From contig NC_045132.1 of NCBI RefSeq assembly GCF_007655135.1, positions 26,034,354 to 26,098,353 of the forward strand: a stretch of DNA of 64,000 nt, read 5' to 3'. This document shows, in pieces, positions 12,601 to 23,455 of the stretch. Every line of letters starts with the position of its first letter. Position 1 is the first letter of the stretch. Both the position numbers and the translations under genes were made by a program. The stretch comes from Punica granatum (taxonomy: Eukaryota; Streptophyta; Magnoliopsida; Myrtales; Lythraceae). The notes below the pieces were generated by a model. The model worked only from the letters and a program-made list of their open reading frames with translations, had not been told where the DNA came from and did no database searches.

Positions 12601-13138
12601 AAGGAAATTCAAATGCAAGGCCACGAAGCTCATAGGCCTTCCCCAGATTTCAACCCGATGCCAGACTTTGTGGGCGGAATTATGAAGATTGTCCCCTCAG
12701 ATGTCCATGTAAGCCTCTGCCTCCATAGAACTTGAAACTCAATTTGTTCTTTCTCCTGGTAAAGAGGTTGTAAGATTCATGCTGATGCTTAATTTTCCGT
12801 TTCCATCAACAGAGTGAAGCAGATTACTGGCTGTTATCTGATGCTGAGGTTAGCATCACAGACATGTGGAGGACGGAATGTATCTTTTCGCTTCATATGT
12901 TGCCCTTTCTAGTTTCGTTCATCACTGGTTTAGCCCTGTCTTGCTGCTTATTCCTTGTTTCAGTTATTTACATGATACGACTTGCGTTCCCTAACTTAAA
13001 GTAATAGCTGGTGTCCAATGGAATGGCTTAAGTGAGGACTACTCTATGACTAATGCAAGTATAACCCTGCCCGAGACAACACCGACCAGTATGCCAGAAG
13101 TTCCTACTTCCACTGCTCTTGGTTCTTCATGCAAGTGA
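9602..13138 (+). CDS. E2FB: E2F transcription factor, E2FB-like
   Basis: Fourteen coding exons: 9602-9808, 10671-10842, 11000-11059, 11236-11321, 11393-11481, 11558-11612, 11710-11762, 11846-11896, 11976-12024, 12144-12209, 12304-12380, 12486-12708, 12813-12879 and 13008-13138. They total 1386 bases (461 aa). The N-end is Pro-rich with [12 protein letters not shown]. The winged-helix domain is at about 140-208 ([36 protein letters not shown]). A dimerisation helix follows, then the marked box ([37 protein letters not shown]). The plant RB-binding motif [16 protein letters not shown] is at about 399-415. It should bind E2F sites with a DP partner and control cell-cycle genes under [11 protein letters not shown] and [11 protein letters not shown] favour E2FB over E2FA; the suffix is an inference. 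Confidence 0.93.
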
Positions 13139-13890
13139 AAGGCATCTGCTTCTAGATCCATTGGCCTTTTCAATTTGCGAAGCTCGATGTATCAACTCTA
13201 AATTCATCTGGTTTGATGGTTATGGGGAAAGCTCCCTCCCTGACTCCCCCATGAGGTGATCTTTGAGATCCCAGAAGCAAGTTTTCAAGAGGATTATGGA
13301 AAAGCAACTTCCAAATCAGGATGCCAATGATTCGGACTCGGTGTACAGAAGATTGGTATTCACGGCAATGTGTAGTTCAGTTAACATTAGAATAGAATAA
13401 AGTTTGTATGTAGTACAGTCAAATCCTGTATATTACTCCAATCTCTATTAACCTCGAGCAGCGTCTTAGTACTGTGCAGCTTGTGTAAACCGAGTTAACT
13501 GGAATTGTATCGGCTTTTACTCTTTATATATGCCCCATTTACAGCTTGACTGCAATTTGTGAACAAGAGAGGAAGTAGAGGCACATCCTCTTGGTAAAAA
13601 TTGCATTTTCGGAGAGAATCAATCTCCATAGACTCGGTAATTCGGGAGTTCCAATACATTTGGGATTGTACCGGCCAATATTACCGACATTTGACGAATT
13701 GACCCTTAATCTAATGTACGTAAGAAGATCCTATCAGGATAAGAACTGTCTCATATCAGGCCATGAACCACCGTGATGAATTCTTAGTTAATAGCATAGG
13801 GGGAAAAATGGTGATAGCATATTATAATACAAGAGGATATATTGGCTCATGGAATTAGGGACATGGCAAAAACTCTTTTCATCTGTATGG
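13139..13890. other. Convergent 3' ends, no additional gene
   Basis: This holds the 3' flank of the E2F gene (+) and that of the DUF1279 gene (-), which face each other. The short frame at 13591-13776 has no recognisable features. Confidence 0.6.
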
Positions 13891-14809
13891 TTACTGCTTC
13901 TCCTCGTCGACTTTCTTCCCGATCCAACCGGCAACAATGGGGGTGAGAGCCACCGTGGGTGGGAATCTGATTGGGGATGCCGCCTTGTGTGCAGCGTAGG
14001 CTAATGCAAAAGTTCCGACTTTCTCACCAGTCTCGTCGGCCGATATTCCCACCTGCAAGAGGGTCGAGAAATTCAATCAATGCCATCTACGAACAACTTC
14101 AAACAAGTCTTGTCGTCATCCTCCCAGGAGTAATCTTACTTTCAGCAGCAGGGACTGGACATCGATGCCGGCGCTGATGAGGGCGTAGCAGAGCGCGAAA
14201 GAGATGAGGGAGAGGGTGATGGAGGTGGCAAGGTATGCTCCTCCATATTTGGCTAGCAGCTCTTTTGCTTGATTTGCCTTTGATTTCTTCTTCTCACCAC
14301 CCTCCTCTGATTTCCCTTCCTTCTTTGAGCTAAATATCTGCCAAAGTCCCAACTGATTCTTCAGCACAGCAATTAAAGACGCAATTCGATCGGCAACAGA
14401 ATTAAGTCACCGGTGATATCCACCAACTCGGCACATGTCCGATAACTTTCTACTTAGCATTTGTCACCATAACCAGTGCAGGTATGACAAAGCCCGTATT
14501 GATTGAAACATAAACCGCCATGATACCCTTTTTCCAATATAAGATAAAAGGAGAGTTGGGCAAAGAACGCAAGTACAAGAGACAGTGGGCTACCTGCCAT
14601 AGACCGGCTTCGAGGCCATACTTCTTGGTAACTTCCTCAGGAGAAGGGCTCTTGATCTCCTTGGTCTTCTCTTTGATTGCTCTTACGCGGAAGTGTTTCG
14701 GGTTGGAACCCGAAGTTCGGGGTGAGAACAAGGGAGGAGCTCTGAGCTGCCCATTGCTGGCGAGGTAGGAAGGAGATGAGAGGCTGAGCAGGAGCCCTGG
14801 AGCTGCCAT
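13891..14809 (-). CDS. Plastid DUF1279 (FAM210-like) membrane protein
   Basis: Three coding exons: 14809-14594, 14337-14140 and 14052-13891, all phase 0, giving 191 aa. The N-terminal 45 or so residues are Ser/Leu-rich with few acids, like a chloroplast transit peptide. A charged linker (EEVTKKYGLEAGLWQ, then Lys-rich) leads to the DUF1279 core: AKELLAKYGGAYLATSITLS, then a hydrophobic segment LISFALCYALISAGIDV. A second amphipathic block ends in RFPPTVALTPIVAGWIGKK. Plant members are predicted thylakoid or envelope proteins of poorly known role. Exon 2 could start earlier if an alternative acceptor is used, because intron 1 ends with a sequence resembling the end of exon 1. Confidence 0.85.
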
Positions 14810-15239
14810 TGTTAAGCAGTATCAAAGAGGTCTTTGAGATGTAGTGCTCTGCTCTATTGGCCTGCTCTGGACCAAGCAAAAGCACCGCGGGTGCAGTTGC
14901 GATTACCATTTTACCCCCGCTAGTTCTTGGTATTTTCTTTCCGGAATCCATATTGTCCTTTCTATGTATGAGATGTGGGGTCAATTTGGACATTTCAAGA
15001 GCTCTGGTCTCCTGGCCTGCACCGGAGCCAAGTATCAACATGGACGACTACACGAAGCCTAAGAGGTAGAGGAGCCAAGGCTCGCGTATTATTTGGCGTT
15101 ACATGATCGAACGTGCTGCATCAGTTGGGAATAGAATTCGATTGTAAAATTAACTCTTTTGAAAGGTTATAGTCTTATTCGATCGTAAAATAAACTCTTT
15201 TGAAAGGTTATAGTCTTATATGATTTTATTGAAACTCGA

Positions 15240-16450
15240 AAAGGTTATAGTGTGTTTGTTTTTAGAGTTGAGTTAAGTTGAGTTTTGATTTTAATTGATT
15301 TGTAATGATTGTGATGTTGAATTACGTGAAAAAGTGTGAAAAAATAATATATAGTTGAAAAAAAAAGTAATAATTTTATTGTTGAATTGTGGAAAAAGTA
15401 ATGAATAGTTTAGAGAATTTATTATTAAAAATTAAAGGGTAAATTGCACTGGTGGTCTAAAATATTTTACAAATGTTTCATTATGGTCCAAAAAATTTTT
15501 TTCGCTACATAATGGTACAAAATGTTTCAAAGTTATTTCATGATGGTACAAACCGTTAACTCGAGTTTGACACCGTCAAGCCGACGCTGACGTGGCTACT
15601 ACGTGTCACCTCCTTGCTGAAGTAGCCGAAAAATTTAAAATATTCTAAAAATTTTAAAATTTTAAAACTTTTAAAAATAATTTTAAATTTTAAAAACTTT
15701 TAAAAATAATTTTAAACTTTTAATTTAAAATTTAAATTTAAATTTTAAAATAATTTTTATTATTTTAAATTAAGAATAATTTTAATATTAAAATTTAAAT
15801 TTTTTATAAAATTATTTATAAAATAAAAAATTTAAAAAAAATTAAAATTTTTTTAAAATTTAAATTTTTTAAAAATAATTTTAAAAATTTCAAAATTTTA
15901 AAATAATTTTTTATTTTAAAATTTTTTTTACATATTTTTTGTATTTTTAATTATTTAAAAAAAAATTAAAAATTTTTAAAAAATAATTTTAAAATTTTCA
16001 AAATTTTAAAATATTTTTTTATTTTTTAAAAAAATTTTACTATTTTTTTGTATTTTTTTTTTTTTGTATTTTTTTGGACTTTTTAAAATTTCATTTTCTC
16101 TTAAATGACGTGGCGTTCTATAATTGGTTCCACGTAACAAAAATGACACATAGGACGCGCCACGTCAGCAAAATGTTAACGGCGTTAGGGCTTATTGACG
16201 GTTTATACTATCATGAAATAACTTTGAAACATTTTGTACCATCATGTAGCGAAAAAAAACTTTTTAAACCATAATAAAACATTTGTAAAACATTTTGGAC
16301 TACCAGTGTAATTTATCCAAAATTAAATTAAATAGTTAAAAAAATTGAAAAAAATAAAAAGTAATAATTATATTATTAATTTTTATTATGTAATGAATAG
16401 AGTTAAAGTTAGAGTTAAAATCTTAAAATTAGATTGTACGATCAAACGGG
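15240..16450. repeat. Family A MITE-like element interrupted by a MULE
   Basis: The left half (from GTGTTTGTTTTTAGAGTTGAG) and right half (ending near TTAGATTGTACGATCAAACGG) join into one family A copy if 15437-16318 and one 9-bp repeat are removed. Both halves contain the GTAATAATT.TATT phrases of other copies. The nesting shows the MITE-like element is the older insertion. Confidence 0.55.
15437..16318. mobile_element. Non-autonomous Mutator-like element with 9-bp target duplication
   Basis: The ends are GGGTAAATTGCACTGGTGG and its inverted counterpart CTACCAGTGTAATTTATCC. The inverted arms are about 130-140 bases and include the shared phrase TTTCAAAGTTATTTCATGA and its complement. The identical 9-mer AAAATTAAA flanks both sides (15428-15436 and 16319-16327), as expected for Mutator superfamily insertion. 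The 600-base interior is almost pure A/T and encodes nothing, so any transposase came from elsewhere. Confidence 0.85.
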
Positions 16451-16716
16451 ACTACCAACAGTCTTCTGATCTGCTTTTGTTGAACTCGCTAGTACAGAGC
16501 CCGAAGTCTTCTATTCGAATAAATAAAATGAGCGCTTGCCCAAGACGATTGGTTCGCAGCATTTCATGAACCGGATCGCTGTCCTAGTCTGAGCCAACAG
16601 TGATTTTGCTTACTCACTCGAGCGAAGTCATCTTATTAGGGACATTCAAATTCTCATTAAGTCGCGATTAACTTAAAGTGGTTAGATACCTTTCCATAAA
16701 AGAAGCCTCCAATAAC

Positions 16717-16905
16717 AACCAATTTTAATTATTCACTTACGGGTTGACTATGACTGGTCATTAATCTGCAATTTATTCCAACCAATTTTAATTATTCACT
16801 TTCGGGTTGACAATGACTGGTAATTAATCTGCAATATATTACAACCAATTTTAATTATTCACTTACGGGTTGACTATGACTGGTAATTAATCTGCAATAT
16901 ATTTC
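16717..16905. repeat. Three tandem copies of a 63-bp repeat
   Basis: Copies start at 16717, 16780 and 16843, each beginning AACCAATTTTAATTATTCAC. They differ at only a few bases. Each unit contains GGGTTGAC(T/A)ATGACTGG, which carries a TTGAC W-box core. The array sits about 190 bases beyond the 3' end of the CAF1 gene. Confidence 0.92.
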
Positions 16906-17095
16906 CAATTCTTTAATTATTATTATTATTGTTGTTGGATTATAATCATGCCTGCCAAGCGCAGAACAAATCTTGCTAGAATATGGAATTAACGATGCAC
17001 ACTGAACATCCCCAGATTGATTAACCTCAATTAAAGAATTTGATTAATTTCAACTAATTTACATAGTTGGATGAATAAGTTTTAATTTGATATTT

Positions 17096-17935
17096 TTAAT
17101 ACACTTCTAAACCGAACAGCACGCCGGCATGCTTCTCCGGCCCGTCCTGTACAAAGAACAAGTCCCTCATCTTCTGGAAGGCCTGCCACGTCAGCAGGCT
17201 GTCGGAGCCGGCCTGGTGGCACTTCCCCACCGCCCGGTCCACCTCCAGCGCCCTCGCCACCCGGTCCAGCCCCCCGTACAGGCTCTTGCAGAACCTGATC
17301 ATGTGCTTCACGTCGTACACTCGGTCCCCGAAGAACACCCTCAGCAGCCCCAGGAACTCCGGCAGCCCCTCCGGCAGGTCCCGCCGGGTCAGCACCTTCA
17401 CCATGTACCCGAAGTCGTACGCGCTGTGGAACGTCACCCAGCTCACCGAGTCGTTGCAGACCAGCCCAGACGACATCACCAGCTCCGCGAACCGGGCAGA
17501 GTCCACCCCCTCCTCCCGGTTCCTCTCGAAGTCGATCCCCTGCCGCCGCAGCAGCTCCACCGAGTCCGGCGCGTGCGCGTCACGGGCCACGTCGAAGTCC
17601 CTAAAGTTGAACTCCCAGATGAACCGGGCCCCCTCCCCGCCGGTCCCGAGGTCGGGCAGGTTCCCGTCAGAGTCCGACAGCGTGAGGCCCACCTGGATCA
17701 CGTTGAGCGCGTCAACGTTGCACTTGAGCACCCGGTAGAGGTCGGACGGGCGCCGGCGGTGGCGGTCCTCGGGCGGGGGTCGGAAGACGACGCCGGGGAA
17801 CTCCGTGTCCATGGAGATGAAGGGGTAGCGGTCAACGACGTCGCGGATCAGCTCGAACTCGGACTCCAGGTTGTGGGACCAGACCTCCCTGATGACCACC
17901 GGCGGCTTCGAACATGAATCTGAATCGGATCCCAT
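17096..17935 (-). CDS. CAF1: CCR4-associated factor 1 (CAF1) poly(A) deadenylase
   Basis: An intronless 279-residue protein. It has the four DEDD nuclease acids: D43 and E45 in SMDTEFPG, D174 in [11 protein letters not shown], and D245 in [11 protein letters not shown] (with H240). As the catalytic CAF1 subunit of CCR4-NOT it should shorten mRNA poly(A) tails. Intronless plant CAF1 genes include the stress-induced CAF1-9/CAF1-11 type. I chose MGSDSD as start because the 24 residues ahead of it are basic, lack family homology and sit in the presumed leader; an in-frame upstream ATG exists at 18007. The sequence is GC-rich compared with its surroundings, and the long frames on the opposite strand are shadows. 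Confidence 0.93.
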   Translation of the reverse strand: MGSDSDSCSKPPVVIREVWSHNLESEFELIRDVVDRYPFISMDTEFPGVVFRPPPEDRHRRRPSDLYRVLKCNVDALNVIQVGLTLSDSDGNLPDLGTGGEGARFIWEFNFRDFDVARDAHAPDSVELLRRQGIDFERNREEGVDSARFAELVMSSGLVCNDSVSWVTFHSAYDFGYMVKVLTRRDLPEGLPEFLGLLRVFFGDRVYDVKHMIRFCKSLYGGLDRVARALEVDRAVGKCHQAGSDSLLTWQAFQKMRDLFFVQDGPEKHAGVLFGLEVY

Positions 17936-18082
17936 CTTTCTCCGGCGACCCACTAATCTGTAAACTGATATCGATAGATTTCTCCGAAGCTGAGAAGAAA
18001 TCAGCAAAGCATATGATATGATATTCTGGTTGTTGTCGGGGCTTTGATGGAGAGATAGAGAGCGTCAGAGAAATGGGGTATG

Positions 18083-18090
18083 GTTTTATA
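18083..18090 (-). promoter_or_regulatory. TATA box of the CAF1 gene
   Basis: TATAAAAC on the minus strand lies about 150 bases before the CAF1 start codon. A CT-rich leader follows. Confidence 0.5.
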
Positions 18091-18251
18091 AAGAGAAGTG
18101 AGGTAGTCGGCGATGTTGCTTGGAAGGAGAGCAAAGATGAGAGAGAGAGACAACGTGACAGATAATGATACAATAATTGAGGAAGAAGAAGAAGATTGGG
18201 TTCAGCTCACTTTTCTCGCCGGGTGGGAGACGGGGAAGACAGTCCAAGTTC

Positions 18252-18271
18252 AACGCGGTCAAACTTTGACT
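18252..18271 (-). promoter_or_regulatory. Composite CGCGTT (RSRE-type) and paired W-box site upstream of CAF1
   Basis: Minus-strand CGCGTT (plus AACGCG, 18252-18257) overlaps by one base the inverted W-box pair GGTCAAACTTTGACT (18257-18271). It is about 170 bases upstream of the TATA box. CGCGTT is the rapid stress response element known from wound-responsive Arabidopsis genes, and TTGAC is the WRKY core. That this copy is functional is inferred from position. Confidence 0.5.
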
Positions 18272-18308
18272 GTCATGGGGGAGAATAATAAATACAACTA
18301 AATCATCA

Positions 18309-18959
18309 GGGGTTAATAAAAAAAAATTCTAAACGTTTCGCATTTTAACAATTTTAAGGTAAATTTTTTTCTTTATTCATTTCTATTGATTTAATAACAA
18401 TATTAACTTATCGTCAATTTTTTCATTAATTTTAATCGAATTTACTGTCTTTGTACATGACGGTACCACGCGACACACTGTGATTTGAACGAGCGGGTCC
18501 AATATTTTTTATAAAATAAAAATATTCTGAAAATTAAAAAAAATAACAAAAAAAGGCCGTAAGGCCGAAGGAGGAGGAGTTGGGAGTTTTTCGATTCAAC
18601 CGGTGGAGACCTCGACACTGGTTTAACTGGGGGAATGGGGGCCGGCGTCGAGGCCTCAACTGCTGACCACCTCCCCTCCTCCTCTTTGAGGCCTTTTTTT
18701 TTCTTTTGTGTTATTTTTTTATTTAGTTTTTATTTTTTTATTTTTTAAAAAATTTGGGACTCACGCGGCTAATCAGAGTATGCAACGGGGTACCGTCATG
18801 TACACATCAGCAATTCCGATTACAATTAACGGAGAAATTAACGGTGTGCTAATATTGTTATTAAATCGGTAGTTTGTGATTTAATTGGATAAAGAAAAAA
18901 GTTCCTATTAAGATCGTTAAAACATGAAAAGTTTGAGATTTTTTTTTTGTTATTAACTC
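18309..18959. mobile_element. Long-TIR foldback element with GC-rich centre
   Basis: The left end (GGGTTAATAA, then AAACGTTTCGCATTTTAAC) matches the inverted right end (GTTAAAACATGAAAAGTTT, then GTTATTAACTC). Deeper arms share GATTTAATAACAATATTA and TGTACATGACGGTACC with their complements. The middle (about 18555-18690) is GC-rich, with GGCCGAAGGAGGAGGAG facing CTCCTCCTCTTTGAGGCC. No clean target duplication is visible. It is probably a Mutator-like foldback element. Confidence 0.65.
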
Positions 18960-21030
18960 AATAATTAATTAAGAGTAAAACAAAAAAAAATTAACTAATG
19001 ACCAGATGACCGGGTCTACTAAGGCAACTTTGGCTTGATTCAACGTCAGCTCGTGGGCCCGTCTCGGACCCGTGCACCCAGCATTCGTGTCCAGGTCCTT
19101 CATCGGCGCTGCTGCTGACGAGCAACACTGTCTGTTATCCTATGGTAAGAAATTCGGGATGTTCTCAGTCGTTAATAATGAGAAAGTGATCGGTCGGTGA
19201 AGGATCCCTATTTAGATGCTGATGAGCGATGATTATATCATATGGAAAAAACCAAATACCCTGCCTATGTGGTTGCGCATGCCACGTCATCTACTGTATA
19301 TGGTCATGTCGGTTTCCATGTATTCATTCCTTCATTGGACGGGCAACGGGCAATGGGGCAATGGGCAATGATTAGGCCGTAGGCCCAATCAGTGGGCACG
19401 CCCATTAGACATTTCCTTTTCTCTTTTCAATTAATTAATTAATTAATTAATTAATTCAGTAATAATTAAATAGAGAGAGAGAGAGACTATATATGTATGT
19501 ATATATACCACCAAGGTCTTAGTTAAGACGTGAGACAGCCACTTTAACGTTCTGAGTTCGAATTGTCTTCTCCGCAATTATAGTTCTCCTAAGATATGAA
19601 TTATGTACATCGCCAAGAACGCTCGTAAAGAGTCACAAAAAACTTGTAAGAGTTCATGTAAGTTGTCCCTTGCAGCGTCTTGGAGGAGATTACACTTTAT
19701 GAGTCACGGAAGTTGCCATACTGAGCTCAAAAGCCGTCAAAACTTGAGGGACATGATTGTTCACTGCTTCAAATCCCATATTTTTTCTGCAAAAAAGAAA
19801 AATAAAATGTATGTGTGTCTATATATATATATATATATACATATATACGCCTTTCAGATACAAAATGCAACGCATGGGAGTGCTGCCGAAAGTGGACAAA
19901 TATTTGTCACCTGCAAGGCTTCAAATAGACACGCACCAGCCTTCCAACTTGAGGCCCGTCTTTATCCACTAAGAAAAGAATCCTTTCGAACCCGAGAGTA
20001 GAATTTTCGTAGTTCTTCATGTTCGTGCTGATAGATGTATATACGACTCGAAGCGAGCCTTAAAATCAAGTCAGTTAATCATTTTGAACTTCCAGCTCTC
20101 ATTTATCCTGTAATATACATTCTATATGTTTTGGTTCTGTGAGAGACGGCTGTTAAATATACATAATATACACCGTTTTGTTTGTATCTACCAATTCAAT
20201 CTTATAGATAATATACATTCGTTTGTTAAAAAAGTACAGATATGATCTGATGAGTTTGCTACTAATGCAAGCCAAAAGGCAAACATGACTTCCATGAAAA
20301 TGGTATATTATTATTATTATTATAATATAACTAAACAATATATAAATGAATGGATTGCAGACTCCAAGAGGCGGCACGTGGTGAAAATTGATTTTGTGGA
20401 TGAAACTCGTGCTTGATTAATTGAAAAATCAATCAACATGTGGATGTGGCCCAGGTACTGCGGCATATTAAGGTATTTATATATGTACTTAAATATTTCA
20501 AACTTTAAATTAATTAATTAATTAACAGGTCGGGTGATTATAAATATTAAATGACTTGTCTTAAGGATGTCGAAATCATTCCCCAATCAAAGCTTCCAAA
20601 CAAAGCCTAACTTCGACGCGTCTTCTGTTTGGGGTCTTGTGGGGATACAGTTCACTTGACACTCGGGTGGGTCCCAAATTAGTGACTTCTTACTTAATTC
20701 CCCGCACTAACTTTACATGCAACTACTTAAATTTATAGCGAAATTAAATTAAATTAAATTAAATTTAAGAAGATGAAGACAAAAATAATTGAAAAAAATA
20801 TGTAAGATAATTTAAAGAAGAATTTTAAAAAGTAATGATTATATCGTTGAATTGAAGAAAAAAATATTAAAATTGAGGAAAAAAGTATTGAATAGTCAAG
20901 AGAATTTAATATTAAAAAATTAATTCTAATAATAGAAAGAAAAAAGTATGAGAGAATTTAAAAAAAAAAGATAAAAAAGTAATTATTGTGTTGTTAAATT
21001 GAGGAAAAAATAAAGTTAAATTAAGTTAAG

Positions 21031-21592
21031 GGATTTTACTATTATGACCTCGTGTCATCGTGACACGTTTAGTACTTTTAATTCAAGAATTTAGTACTTC
21101 AATTCAAGTGCTTAGTATTTTTAATAATCGTATTAGTACAAGTGTTTTATACTTCAACTTTCAATTTAAGTATTTAGTATTACGATTGAAGTGTTTACTA
21201 TTTTGTGTAATCTATTACAAATAGCAAAAGTACTAAATACTTTAACTAAAAGACTAAGTATGCATTTGATTTTCAAGTTGGATATGATTCAATTGAACTT
21301 GATTTCGTGCAATAGTTGCAAGTGTTTATAAATATATTAATTTTTAAATATATATATATATATGTATGTATATATAAATGTGAAAGTACATGGAAATTTA
21401 TTATTAAAAATTTATTATAAAAATGATTAGGGAAATGCATGAGTAAGAAATTATTATTAAACGGAAGAAAATGATAAAATAATAATGATATTGTTAAATT
21501 TGAGAAAGAATAAAATTGAGTTGGGTAGAGTTAAATTATTAAGCGAACAGAGCGTCATGTCACGGTGGCACAAAGTCATATTAGAATTTCTC
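21031..21592. mobile_element. Mutator-like TIR element with perfect 9-bp target duplication
   Basis: The left arm GGATTTTACTATTATGACC pairs with the right arm ending GTCATATTAGAATTTCTC; the arms extend through TCGTGACACG and CGTCATGTCACGG. The 9-mer TAAGTTAAG flanks both ends (21022-21030 and 21593-21601). The interior includes degenerate repeats of a TTTAGTACTTCAATTCAAG-like phrase and then another family A MITE. It encodes nothing. Confidence 0.75.
21250..21540. repeat. Second family A MITE-like copy, inside a MULE
   Basis: It runs from GCATTTGATTTTCAAGTTGG to GAGTTGGGTAGAGTTAAATT and matches the copy at 2265-2610 along most of its length. It lies entirely inside 21031-21592. Confidence 0.55.
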
Positions 21593-23117
21593 TAAGTTAA
21601 GTTTGATTTTGTAAACAAACATAGCCAAAAACACTTCTGCATGATAATTTTTTATTATATTTGATATATATATATATATATATATATCCAATTATAAAGT
21701 TAATTTGCATTTGAACAGTCATCATGCACACTTGGTAGCAATATGGCCGACAGCTTTGTATGCTCTTTTCAATTTTCCGGGACCATCTTTGAACATGTTA
21801 TATGCCAAGTAAGTTGACCATGACTCTCCTAGGAAGTGCATATATTATGTGTTTAGTTTTCGTATCATGAATATCTGTATTTATGAAAACTCGACTACTT
21901 CTTAATTCTCACGTGTAGACGCCAAAATGCATGACATTAATTACTATGCACCTATAACGTGTCATACACCGTTCTCAATCCTATAAAATTAGGAATTTGG
22001 ATCTTGCTTTGCAACTTCCACAAATTACTAGCTGTCTTGCGCGCTAATAATGCCTGTGCAGTCTACCTATCTTGTTATGACAACAATTATTAATTTAACC
22101 GATGATCGATAAGTATTTGCTCACGGATTATAAGATGTCTCTTTTGGGTCTCGTGAGAGCCGAAAAGAACATCTAAAGTCGAGATCTCGATCGTGCGGTG
22201 AGCCGAAAAGAACATCTAAGTTAGTTAGTTAGTTGTTGAACTAATCAACTGCAAACGGTTGGGTTGCATTTGATGCTGAGAGAACTCTTCCCTTCACAGT
22301 CGACAGAGGATGCCAATGGCCGGCCTCTCTGATAATAATAGTAATGTGATGACAATCACCCGCAACTGATCAAATTAAATGTTTTTGTGCTTCCCTTTGT
22401 CTTTGTTTATCATTAATTATGGGGTCGTGCGCTCCATGAATTAATATCAGTGTTATTTTTTAAAAAATTTATTTCATTTTAATTTTTTGTAATTCCGAAT
22501 TTCTAAAAGCTGAACTACTCCCTCACCTCAAGTAATAATCACCAGCCTTCCTTTTTGTTCGTTGTGTTCAGTTCTTTGGTAAGTAATGACTTAGTACATG
22601 CATGTAAGCAGAACGGCTGTCATTTTGCTACGTTACAGTCTCTGGAAATTTGGAGCGTCGAATCATGTGATACAATAACACGTTCGATCAGTATATATAT
22701 GTTTACGTGTTTTAATTACTAGCTGCAGCGAGTAACTTAACCATGAAAGTTTTTTAACTGATCATGCAATGCATCGCTTCTGTCTTACTTGAGCTTTTGC
22801 AAATGCTTTTCTCTTGCTTGGTTTCCTTATATCCAATAAGGCAAAACTCATATGTAATAAGTAGTAGAGATTTTTTTTTTTCGGTTGATGGAATTATAAG
22901 AGATGTTGCTCTCGTAATTAATTTCGAGGATTAAACATTTATGGTTACTACTATTCTCAATATGTGCGCTGGTTAAGTTTCGAACTTATATTATGAGAGT
23001 TTTACTGACCATTCAATTAACAGTTCGACTACAAAATAATTATATTAAAGAAGTGAGTTGCTACTAGACAGGTAACTTAAATATAATAATTATCACTCTT
23101 CAGTAACATACAGTAGC

Positions 23118-23150
<33 letters not shown>

Positions 23151-23455
23151 TAATGTTAATTTAATTGTGAACAAACTATATATAGGGTTAATTACTTCTC
23201 ATTTGCCACATGACCTTAAACTAATTTCCTCCACTTTCCTTCTACACGAGTATTCGGAAAGACGGGGTTGCGATTATAATGGAGGAGAAAGGATTATTTA
23301 AAAAAAAAAAAGAAATAGAAATTTTTAACTAATTACCAAAAGTTTAGAAGGATTCCACAAAGTGCCTTATATGTAATATAGAAGACTATCTATATATGTG
23401 TTTATATACGTTCTTATATTTATGTATATAGAAGGTTTTCTGTATCATCCCATCA

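Larger units (their letters stand above)
14810..17095. other. AT-rich intergenic stretch made largely of transposons
   Basis: After the DUF1279 promoter, most of this stretch is a MITE-like element split by a Mutator-like element (15240-16450), plus a 63-bp tandem repeat (16717-16905). Frames near 14844-15069 and 16074-16569 are in repeats or lack coding character. Confidence 0.7.
20735..21612. repeat. Family A MITE-like element, interrupted
   Basis: The left part is 20735-21030 and the right remnant about 21602-21625, ending TTTTGTAAACAAAC. Removing 21031-21592 plus one 9-bp repeat restores a continuous element closely resembling the uninterrupted copy at 35.5 kb. Confidence 0.6.
18960..23455. 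other. Gene-poor AT-rich region
   Basis: No reading frame here is supportable. The content includes a (TTAA)n run at about 19430-19456, AT runs near 19820, 21350, 21670 and 23130, a GA run near 19472, and the nested elements at 20.7-21.6 kb. Frames at 19603-20001 and 20153-20377 are low-complexity or unsupported. Confidence 0.65.

Noticed and set aside
17129..17917. 262-codon plus-strand frame opposite CAF1, rich in His, Pro and Val
   Set aside because: It is the complement of the conserved CAF1 coding sequence. Its composition is a by-product of GC-rich codons and it has no domain.
19500..19570. Possible tRNA-derived SINE (TGAGTTCGAATTG box B-like)
   Set aside because: No convincing box A at the right distance, no A-rich tail or target duplication, and no second copy in the window.
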